From contig DDKN01000013.1 of assembly GCA_002339725.1 (NCBI GenBank), positions 5,768-24,550 on the forward strand: 18,783 nucleotides of DNA. The letters run 5' to 3'. The first letter of the stretch is position 1. Each line of letters starts with the position of its first letter. Made by a program: the position numbers and the translations under genes. The notes under the pieces were generated by a model, which saw nothing but the letters and a program-made list of their open reading frames with translations, was not told the origin of the DNA and made no database searches. The DNA is from Thiobacillus sp. UBA2597. GTDB taxonomy: Bacteria; Pseudomonadota; Gammaproteobacteria; Burkholderiales; Thiobacillaceae. Of this stretch, positions 13,510-18,783 are shown one piece after another.

Positions 13510-14953
13510 GCTTTTCCTGCACCAGACGGTCGATGACCTGCATCACGCCCAGACTGCCCTGTTCCATCTGCTCGAGCTTGGCATAGATGTCCTGTTGCAA
13601 GGCGACGTCGGCTTCCCAGCCCTGGTCGATCAGGTGCAGCATCGCATGCGCGCTCTGGTGCACCTGTTCGTGGGGCGCCTCCAGGGCCGGATAGGACGGC
13701 GTCTTACTGAACAAGGCCTTGCCCTCACCCTCGTAATACCATTTGCCGAGCCGGCAGCTATGGCAATCGACCTGTACGGGTTTGACGTATTGTTCGTTGC
13801 CGCCACTGCTCAAGGCCATGTAGGCGCGCTGCTTGTAGATGACGTGATCGACCTTGACCAGGGAGGCGAAGCTCTGGTCGAGCGCTTCCTGGGTCTTGTC
13901 CAGGGTGATCTTGGCGGCCGCGGCGAACTGCTGGAACCGGTTGGCCATCTCGTCGACCGTTTGCCTGGAGTGATGGGTCATCTGCCGGATAACGGTGGAA
14001 TCCTCCAGCATTGCCGCCGCCTCCTGCATCAGGTCTTCCATGATGCGGCCGATCGAGACCGAGGCGTTCTTGGTGTTCTCCGCCAGTTTGCGCACCTCGT
14101 CCGCCACCACGGCGAAGCCGCGCCCCTGCTCACCGGCCCGGGCCGCCTCGATCGCGGCGTTCAGGGCCAGCAGATTGGTCTGGTCGGCGATGCCATTGAT
14201 CAGGGTGACCGCCTGCTGGATCTCGGCACCCCGGGCATTGAGCTGGGCGATGGTCTCGCTGGCATGGTCGACCCGGCCGCTGATGTCGTTCAGGCTGCTG
14301 ACCACGGCGCTGACCGAGGTTGCGCTGGCAGCGGCATCATCATGGGTACGGGTGGCCTCCTGCGCGATTGACTTCATGCGCTCGTTGATCTGGACCAGGT
14401 CCTGTTGCGACGAGCCCAGGTTGGCCAGCAGATTGCGCGAGTTGAGTTCCTGCACCTTCGACATCAGCAGGTTGCGCATCTGCGCCCGCTCGTTGGCCGC
14501 CATCGCCTCCAGGGAAATATTGATCTTGTCCAAATTGTCGCGGAAGCCGCCATGCAAGCCGGTGGACAGGGTGTGACGAAAATGCTTGCCGTCGCTGTGG
14601 TATTGGAACGCGGTGGACACTTCCCGGAAAAAGGTTTCCAGCTGATCCAGCATGTCATTGATATGCCAGCACAGCCTGCCGATTTCGTTGCTTTCGTCGA
14701 TGTGGGTGATGCGGCCGTCAAAGCGGCCGGCGCTGATTTGCTGGGCGATGGCGTTCAGTGGGGTGAGCGGGGCCAGCCACTGGCGTACCTTGACCTGCAT
14801 CAGGGCGGCCACGCCGAAGCCGAACGCGAGCAGGCCGATCTGCAGCCATTCGAAACCATGCAGGACGATTTGCACCACGATCGAGATCAGCAGCAGGACA
14901 TTGAAGGCCGTGGCGAAGAGTGCGAAACGGGTGCGTAGGGGCAGGTTGTTCAT
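13502..14953 (-). CDS. Methyl-accepting chemotaxis protein with C-terminal CZB domain
   Basis: This 483-residue chemoreceptor has two adjacent N-terminal membrane segments (about 10-31 and 36-53) with almost no periplasmic loop, then a HAMP-like region (54-110). The cytoplasmic signalling hairpin carries the diagnostic tip GIADQTNLLALNAAIEAARA, then GEQGRGFAVVADEVRKLAE (254-292). The C-terminus (365-450) is a CZB zinc-binding domain: H370, the CRLGKWYYEGEGK motif with C400, and HEQVH (H428, H432). CZB domains bind zinc and can respond to oxidants. With no ligand-binding domain outside, sensing must be internal or supplied by a partner. The ATG at 14953 precedes the first membrane helix; the long open frame upstream overlaps the PAS gene and is not used. 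It lies 23 bases after the Aer-type PAS gene. Confidence 0.9.
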   Translation of the reverse strand: MNNLPLRTRFALFATAFNVLLLISIVVQIVLHGFEWLQIGLLAFGFGVAALMQVKVRQWLAPLTPLNAIAQQISAGRFDGRITHIDESNEIGRLCWHINDMLDQLETFFREVSTAFQYHSDGKHFRHTLSTGLHGGFRDNLDKINISLEAMAANERAQMRNLLMSKVQELNSRNLLANLGSSQQDLVQINERMKSIAQEATRTHDDAAASATSVSAVVSSLNDISGRVDHASETIAQLNARGAEIQQAVTLINGIADQTNLLALNAAIEAARAGEQGRGFAVVADEVRKLAENTKNASVSIGRIMEDLMQEAAAMLEDSTVIRQMTHHSRQTVDEMANRFQQFAAAAKITLDKTQEALDQSFASLVKVDHVIYKQRAYMALSSGGNEQYVKPVQVDCHSCRLGKWYYEGEGKALFSKTPSYPALEAPHEQVHQSAHAMLHLIDQGWEADVALQQDIYAKLEQMEQGSLGVMQVIDRLVQEKHG

Positions 14954-14976
14954 AAGGGGCACCTGTGGTCGGCAAA

Positions 14977-15498
14977 TTACAGTGAAAGGACGAATTCTTC
15001 GTAGCTCTTGCCCTGCTGCGCCAGCAGGTCGTTCAGGATGCGGCTGGAGGCGGCGATGGCATCCTTGGCGCCGGCCTGCTTTTCCGCCGCCAGCATCTGG
15101 GCATACAGCGCGCTGACCTGCTTGAGCGCCTCCGGCTTGGGTTTGCGCCGGACCGAGAGATAACCCAGCAGCTTGCCGTCCTGGTCGTAGGAAGGAGTGA
15201 CGTTGGCGAAGACCCAGTAGAAGCTGCCGTCCCTGGCCATGTTCTTCACATAGGCGAAGCATTCGTTACCGGCCTGGATGGTGTCCCAGAGCAGCTTGTA
15301 AATGGCCCGGGGCATGTCGGGATGGCGCACGATGTTGTGCTGGCTGCCGAGCAGTTCCGCTTCGGTATAGCCGGAAAACTCGATGAAGATCCGGTTGCAA
15401 TAGGTGATGCGGCCCTTGGGGTCGGTCTTGGAGACGATGAAATCGTCTTCCCGCATGAGGCGTTCGACTGAGGTGGGTTGAATGGCGGGGTTTTTCAT
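14977..15498 (-). CDS. Aer-type PAS domain protein
   Basis: This 173-residue protein has a PAS domain (about 15-120) closely matching that of the Aer redox/aerotaxis receptor: ITYCNRIFIEFSGYTEAELL, then QHNIVRHPDMPRAIYKLLWDTI, YVKNMARDGSFYWVFANVTP and LGYLSVRRKP. In Aer this domain holds FAD. After residue 120 there is a helical tail (ALKQVSALYAQMLAAEKQAG...) but no membrane, HAMP or signalling domain, so the protein is a free, soluble sensor. It is the first gene of a two-gene unit with the chemoreceptor that lacks its own sensor domain. GGAGGAG lies about 11 bases before the ATG. It may pair with that receptor; PAS-alone regulators with other targets are possible. Confidence 0.85.
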   Translation of the reverse strand: MKNPAIQPTSVERLMREDDFIVSKTDPKGRITYCNRIFIEFSGYTEAELLGSQHNIVRHPDMPRAIYKLLWDTIQAGNECFAYVKNMARDGSFYWVFANVTPSYDQDGKLLGYLSVRRKPKPEALKQVSALYAQMLAAEKQAGAKDAIAASSRILNDLLAQQGKSYEEFVLSL

Positions 15499-15591
15499 TG
15501 TTTGGGCGACTCCTCCTGGCAATGCGCAAGACGCAGGCCCTGGCTTCGCGGGTGTTGCTGAGCCGGTCGGTCCTGGCGTCGTGACAGGAAA

Positions 15592-15600
15592 AATATAACA
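15592..15600 (-). promoter_or_regulatory. Candidate extended -10 promoter of the PAS-receptor operon
   Basis: On the minus strand TGT directly precedes TATATT, an extended -10 form (TGn plus five of six matches to TATAAT), about 95 bases before the PAS gene start. No good -35 is seen, which is common with extended -10 promoters. No flagellar sigma-28 consensus was found. The 245-base gap 15499-15743 otherwise shows no clear gene or RNA. Confidence 0.4.
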
Positions 15601-15743
15601 AATCCGGCTCTCACCCGCGGCGGAATCGCAGCGGGCGGCGCCGACGCGCTGTGCCCATGTTGCGGCCGGACACACCGGCGCCTGTTTACGAAACCGCGGC
15701 ACGCGCAGAGAATGCGCAGGATGCCAACAGGCCTTCGAGCAGC

Positions 15744-16103
15744 ATGCAGCGAGCAGACACAGCCCTGAGCCGGTTCAGCCCGATCGACGAATTCGGCTTT
15801 CACGCCAAATTGGGCCAAAGCGCGGGCCTTGCCCTGGTGCTCTTCGCCAGCCCGGACTGCGGCACCTGCCGTCAGGTCGAACGGCGGCTGTTGCAGGCCG
15901 CCGACCCCAAGATCGCCCTGTTCAAGGTCGACGTGCAGCAAAGCACGGCGCTGGCCCGGCAGTACGAGGTGTTCCACCTGCCCGCCCTGTTCCTGTTCCG
16001 CGATGGCCATTACCATGCCCGGCTCGATTGCGAGGTGACGCCGGAACGGCTGGGGCAGGCCATCGCGGCGGCGCTCGCCCGGCCGGCAGAGGAGGAGCCA
16101 TAG
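15744..16103 (+). CDS. Thioredoxin-like protein with CGTC active site
   Basis: This protein of about 119 residues has a thioredoxin fold: LVLFASPDCGTCRQVERRLL holds the redox pair C39-GT-C42, KVDVQQS forms the next strand, and VFHLPALFLFRDG holds the cis-proline (P80). The usual WCGPC is replaced by DCGTC, so redox potential and partners may differ from housekeeping thioredoxin. No signal peptide is visible; it should be cytoplasmic. The start is uncertain: ATG at 15744 fits the domain edge, but the frame is open to 15651 and no clear ribosome binding site supports either. Its stop abuts the ampD start, and GGAGGAG for ampD lies within its last codons, so the two are translated together. Confidence 0.8.
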   Translation: MQRADTALSRFSPIDEFGFHAKLGQSAGLALVLFASPDCGTCRQVERRLLQAADPKIALFKVDVQQSTALARQYEVFHLPALFLFRDGHYHARLDCEVTPERLGQAIAAALARPAEEEP

Positions 16104-16691
16104 ATGGCGAGCGGTGAGGAACGGGTCGTGGATGCCGAGGGTTGGGTTGCCGGCGCGCGGCGCATCGCCTCGCCCAATTGCGATACGCGGCCGGCGGACG
16201 CGGTGATCAGCCTGCTGGTCGTGCACAATATCAGCCTGCCGCCGGGCGAATTCGGCGGCCCCGGTGTGATCGAGCTTTTCACCAACCGGCTCGATCCGGC
16301 GGCCCACCCTTTTTACGCGACGATCCGGGATCTCAGGGTCTCGGCCCATTTCTTCATCCGGCGCGACGGCGAACTGATCCAGTTCGTGCCCTGCGGCCAG
16401 CGCGCCTGGCATGCCGGGGCTTCCAGCTGGCGCGGGCGCGAGCGCTGCAACGACTTTTCCATCGGGGTGGAACTGGAGGGCAGCGACAACCAGCCGTTCA
16501 CCGAGGTCCAGTATGAGCGGCTGGCGGAACTGGCGCGCACGCTGCGCGCGGCCTACCCCGGGTTGACTGACGTGGCCGGGCACTGCGACATCGCCCCGGG
16601 CCGCAAGACCGATCCGGGGCCGTATTTCGACTGGACTGAATTCAGGCGCCGGGCGCAGTGGTCGCCTGCGGACGCTGGCGCCAGAGGTTGA
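16104..16691 (+). CDS. ampD: 1,6-anhydro-N-acetylmuramyl-L-alanine amidase AmpD
   Basis: This 195-residue cytoplasmic zinc amidase removes the peptide from anhydro-muropeptides during cell wall recycling. Zinc ligands are visible as H41 (LLVVHNISLP), H160 and D170 (VAGHCDIAPGRKTDPGPYFDW), with K168 in the position of the catalytic lysine. Other family blocks are VSAHFFIRRDGELIQFVP, AWHAGASSWRGRERCNDFSIG and VELEG. Length and motifs match AmpD rather than the larger periplasmic AmiD. The ATG directly follows the thioredoxin-like gene's stop with GGAGGAG seven bases upstream. The last 50 bases overlap, in antisense, the end of the membrane protein gene on the other strand. No ampC or ampR is nearby, so the role is likely recycling rather than beta-lactamase control. 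Confidence 0.95.
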   Translation: MASGEERVVDAEGWVAGARRIASPNCDTRPADAVISLLVVHNISLPPGEFGGPGVIELFTNRLDPAAHPFYATIRDLRVSAHFFIRRDGELIQFVPCGQRAWHAGASSWRGRERCNDFSIGVELEGSDNQPFTEVQYERLAELARTLRAAYPGLTDVAGHCDIAPGRKTDPGPYFDWTEFRRRAQWSPADAGARG

Positions 16692-17202
16692 GTTCGATCG
16701 CGAGAAAGGCGATCAGCCAGAGCGCGGCATCGTAAAAGTCGAGCCAGGCGCCGTTGCCGGCCCAGATCAGGGCGATGGTGAACAGCAGGCAGAACAGCCC
16801 GATCTGGGCAAGGATCAACAGGCGGGAGGGTGGGCATCCCGCCTCGGTCCGGCGCACGCCGATTTCGATCAAGCCGGCCAGGGCGAGCCAAAGCCAGGTG
16901 TTGGCTGCATCCAGCCAGGCGTGTTCCAGCACGTAGGCCAGGGCGCTGTAGCCGACCAGGCCATAGGCCAAAAGACGCAGCCCATGCAGCAGGCGGAGGC
17001 GGCGCCAATGGCTTGGCGTGTCAAGCAAATGGCCGGTTTCGATCTCGAACAGGGCGAGCAGCAGGACCCAGCCTGCGGTGTCCAGGGTTTCGCTCAGGCT
17101 GCCGAATTCGAAGAAAAGCAGGATGTTGAGCGAGAGCAGGCCGTAAATGACGGCCTTGAACAGCTTGAAACCGAGGGCGCGGGAAGGGCCCGGGCCGGTC
17201 AT
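16642..17202 (-). CDS. Unrecognised six-helix membrane protein with three internal repeats
   Basis: I do not recognise the family. The 186 residues show about six membrane segments (roughly 13-32, 44-57, 74-92, 101-116, 128-148, 156-173). They fall into three helix pairs. Each pair has Leu-Asp at the same place (L40-D41, L97-D98, L154-D155, exactly 57 residues apart), then a tryptophan and a hydrophobic helix ending in a glutamate (LFEIE, LIEIG, AIELN). This suggests a triplicated hairpin. The start follows the panD stop by 12 bases, so it is likely the last gene of the pan operon. Its 3' end overlaps ampD by 50 bases in antisense. Acidic residues inside the helices could point to ion or small-molecule handling, but function is unknown. 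Confidence 0.78.
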   Translation of the reverse strand: MTGPGPSRALGFKLFKAVIYGLLSLNILLFFEFGSLSETLDTAGWVLLLALFEIETGHLLDTPSHWRRLRLLHGLRLLAYGLVGYSALAYVLEHAWLDAANTWLWLALAGLIEIGVRRTEAGCPPSRLLILAQIGLFCLLFTIALIWAGNGAWLDFYDAALWLIAFLAIELNLWRQRPQATTAPGA

Positions 17203-17214
17203 GGCGGGGCGGGT

Positions 17215-17595
17215 TCAGGCGGCCTGGGCCGGGATCTCGCTGCCGATGCGCTTGATGCGGTTCTGTCCGTCGACGTAGACCAACCTGGGCTGATAACGCG
17301 CCAGCTCGATCTCGTTGTAGACCGCATAGGTGGCGATGATCAGCACGTCGCCGACAGCGGCCTTGTGCGCCGCCGCGCCGTTGACCGAGATCATGCCGCT
17401 GTCCCGCTCGCCGCGGATGGCGTAGGTGGTGAAGCGTTCGCCGTTGCTGACGTTGTAGATCTGGATCTGCTCGTACTCGCGGATGTCGGCCGCCTCCAGC
17501 AGCGTCTCGTCGATCGCGCAGGAGCCTTCATACTCCAGCTCGGCGGCGGTCACGTGCACGCGGTGCAGCTTGGATTTGAGCAAGGTCCGTTGCAT
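17215..17595 (-). CDS. panD: Aspartate 1-decarboxylase proenzyme PanD
   Basis: This 126-residue pyruvoyl enzyme makes beta-alanine from aspartate for pantothenate synthesis. The self-cleavage site G24-S25 is present in ELEYEGSCAID; cleavage gives a short beta chain and an alpha chain with an N-terminal pyruvoyl group. Family blocks follow: LLEAADIREYEQIQIYNVSNG, ERFTTYAIRGERDSGMISVNGAAAH and GDVLIIATYAVY. Length matches (about 126). AAGGA lies about 11 bases before the ATG. It is downstream of panC by 40 bases, a gap that contains a TATAAT on this strand, and upstream of the six-helix membrane protein. With panB and panC next door, the window encodes three of the four steps to pantothenate. 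Confidence 0.97.
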   Translation of the reverse strand: MQRTLLKSKLHRVHVTAAELEYEGSCAIDETLLEAADIREYEQIQIYNVSNGERFTTYAIRGERDSGMISVNGAAAHKAAVGDVLIIATYAVYNEIELARYQPRLVYVDGQNRIKRIGSEIPAQAA

Positions 17596-17623
17596 GGGCG
17601 GCTGATTCCTTGAAAGGGCGGCA

Positions 17624-17629
17624 ATTATA
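17624..17629 (-). promoter_or_regulatory. Possible internal -10 box ahead of panD
   Basis: A perfect TATAAT on the minus strand lies in the 40-base panC-panD gap, 28 bases before the panD start. At 16-18 bases upstream only a poor -35 (TGGGCC) is seen. It may give panD and the membrane protein extra transcription apart from panB-panC. Confidence 0.35.
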
Positions 17630-17635
17630 CCCCCG

Positions 17636-18469
17636 TCAGCCGGCCAGGCCCACCTCGATATTGTCGATCAGCCGGGTGCCGCCCAGCCGGGCCGCGGCGA
17701 GTATCACCAGGGCGGTTTCACCGGGCTGGGGCGCCAGCAGCGTGGCCTGGCTGCGGATGGCGACATAGTCCACGGTCCAGCCATGCCGGGCCAGCTCCGC
17801 GCCGGCAGCGGCCTCGAGGGCGGCGAAGTCGCGCCGGCCGCCGGCCAGCTCGGCGGCAAGGGCGCGCAGGGTGGCATACAGGCGGGGCGCCTCGGCCCGC
17901 TCGGTGGCCGACAGATAACCATTGCGCGAGGACAGGGCAAGGCCGTCCGGGGCCCGCACCGTCTCGCCCTCGAGGATTTCGATCGGCAGGTTGAACTGGC
18001 GCACCATGCCCTTGAGGATGAACAGCTGCTGGTAATCCTTCTTGCCGAAGACGGCAAAGCGCGGCCGCACCAGGTTGAACAGCTTGAGCACCACCGTGGC
18101 CACGCCCTGAAAATGCCCCGGTCGCCAGGCGCCGCACAGTTCATCGGCCAGCGGCGGCAGCACCTGGTAGGTCTGCGGCTCGGGGTACATCTCGGCCAGC
18201 TCCGGCGCGAACACGAGGTCGGTGCCGGCCGCCGCGAGCTGCTCGCAATCGGCCGCCAGGGTGCGGGGGTAACGCTCGAAGTCCTCGCCGGCGCCGAACT
18301 GCAGGGGATTGACGAAGATGCTCGCCACCACCGGCCGGCCGGCCTGGCGGGCCTGCTCGATGAGGGCGATGTGGCCGCGGTGCAGATTGCCCATGGTCGG
18401 CACGAAGGCGGTGTTCTCGGCGCCGGCGAGCGCCGCGCGCAACTCGGCGACGCGGTGGATGACCTGCAT
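17636..18469 (-). CDS. panC: Pantothenate synthetase PanC
   Basis: This 277-residue enzyme joins pantoate and beta-alanine with ATP to give pantothenate. The nucleotidyltransferase signature PTMGNLHRGH is at residues 24-33. Other family motifs are IFVNPLQFGAGEDFERYPRT, the pantoate-binding GHFQGVATVVLKLFNLVRP, FGKKDYQQL and the KMSKS-like LALSSRNGYLS. The C-terminal part (VDYVAIRSQATL, ending LGGTRLIDNIEV) is complete. The start ATG lies two bases after the panB stop, with no strong ribosome binding site, consistent with translational coupling. The order panB-panC-panD is a usual one in proteobacteria. Confidence 0.97.
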   Translation of the reverse strand: MQVIHRVAELRAALAGAENTAFVPTMGNLHRGHIALIEQARQAGRPVVASIFVNPLQFGAGEDFERYPRTLAADCEQLAAAGTDLVFAPELAEMYPEPQTYQVLPPLADELCGAWRPGHFQGVATVVLKLFNLVRPRFAVFGKKDYQQLFILKGMVRQFNLPIEILEGETVRAPDGLALSSRNGYLSATERAEAPRLYATLRALAAELAGGRRDFAALEAAAGAELARHGWTVDYVAIRSQATLLAPQPGETALVILAAARLGGTRLIDNIEVGLAG

Positions 18470-18471
18470 GG

Positions 18472-18783
18472 TCAGAACTGGTGCTCGGGGCCGGGGAAGC
18501 GGCCGGCCTTCACGGCCTCGACATAGGCGCGCACCGCGGCCTCGATGCCGTCGGCGCCGGGCATGAAATTCCGGGCGAAGCGCGGCGGCTTCTCGGTCAG
18601 CCCGAGCACGTCGTGCAGCACCAGGACCTGGCCCGAGCAGTCGCCGCCGGCGCCGATGCCGATGGTCGGGATGGCGAGATCGCGCGTGACCTCGGTGGCC
18701 AGGGCGGCCGGGATCGATTCCATCAGCAGCATCTGGGCGCCGGCGGCCTCGAGCGCCTTGGCGTCCTGCCGCAGCTGGGCCGC
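18472..18783 (-). CDS. panB: 3-methyl-2-oxobutanoate hydroxymethyltransferase PanB, C-terminal part
   Basis: Only the last 103 residues are in the window; the 5' part continues past the right edge. The visible part reads AAQLRQDAKALEAAGAQMLL, then MESIPAALATEVTRDLAIPT and IGIGAGGDCSGQVLVLHDVL, ending KPPRFARNFMPG. These are the C-terminal blocks of ketopantoate hydroxymethyltransferase, including the catalytic glutamate region (MESIP) and the GIGAG...DGQ-type loop, here with CSGQ. The enzyme makes ketopantoate from 2-oxoisovalerate and methylene-tetrahydrofolate. It ends two bases before panC and is the first visible gene of the pan operon. Confidence 0.95.
   Translation of the reverse strand, partial: AAQLRQDAKALEAAGAQMLLMESIPAALATEVTRDLAIPTIGIGAGGDCSGQVLVLHDVLGLTEKPPRFARNFMPGADGIEAAVRAYVEAVKAGRFPGPEHQF

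Noticed and set aside
14954..15262. Longer N-terminus for the chemoreceptor
   Set aside because: The extension overlaps the Aer-type PAS gene in another frame and has no receptor-like sequence; ATG at 14953 directly precedes the first membrane helix.
1..18783. CRISPR array, tRNA, rRNA, insertion sequence or prophage
   Set aside because: No regularly spaced repeat array, tRNA cloverleaf, transposase or phage gene could be seen by reading; gene content is uniform in composition.

Overview
The window is GC-rich, densely packed bacterial chromosome. Gene content and order (divergent murJ/rpsT, a DUF3579-type gene, class I ppa, pilSR preceded by a PP0621-type gene, panBCD) suggest a betaproteobacterium. 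A qmoA-qmoB-hdrC-hdrB cluster points more narrowly to a sulfur-oxidising lineage of the Thiobacillus/Sulfuricella kind. That placement is inferred from gene content only. No rRNA, tRNA, CRISPR array, transposase or phage gene was seen.

Layout. Positions 1-164 hold no gene but carry a perfect 14-bp inverted repeat. On the minus strand follow ribF and murJ. murJ is divergent from rpsT, which has a clear sigma-70 promoter. A small DUF3579-like gene lies tail to tail with rpsT and head to head with ppa. A YfcE/MJ0936-type phosphoesterase comes next, preceded by a cluster of short repeats.

The centre (4817-9916) is a tightly spaced four-gene operon. QmoA and QmoB are HdrA-like FAD/Fe-S proteins, and QmoB ends in an MvhD-like domain. 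HdrC carries two [4Fe-4S] motifs and HdrB two complete CCG motifs. No membrane subunit (QmoC/HdrE) is present, so this should be a soluble heterodisulfide-reductase-like electron transfer complex. Its likely role is linking sulfite/APS-level sulfur metabolism to a quinone or thiol/disulfide pool. A 178-bp leader with a palindrome and a terminator-like hairpin precedes it, and a terminator with two mutually exclusive pairings follows it.

From 10029 on come an unrecognised 102-residue protein, a PP0621-type membrane/zinc protein and the PilS/PilR sensor kinase and sigma-54 activator. Convergent to these is a two-gene minus-strand operon that looks like an aerotaxis receptor split in two: a free Aer-type PAS protein and a membrane chemoreceptor ending in a zinc-binding CZB domain. 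A thioredoxin-like protein and AmpD follow, directly abutting. The right end is a minus-strand pantothenate operon, panB (cut by the window edge)-panC-panD, followed by a six-helix membrane protein. That protein seems to be built from three repeats and overlaps the 3' end of ampD in antisense.

Most of the window is housekeeping. The parts most worth a second look are the membrane-free Qmo/Hdr complex and its leader and terminator, the split receptor, the triplicated membrane protein and the small gene pair ahead of pilSR.
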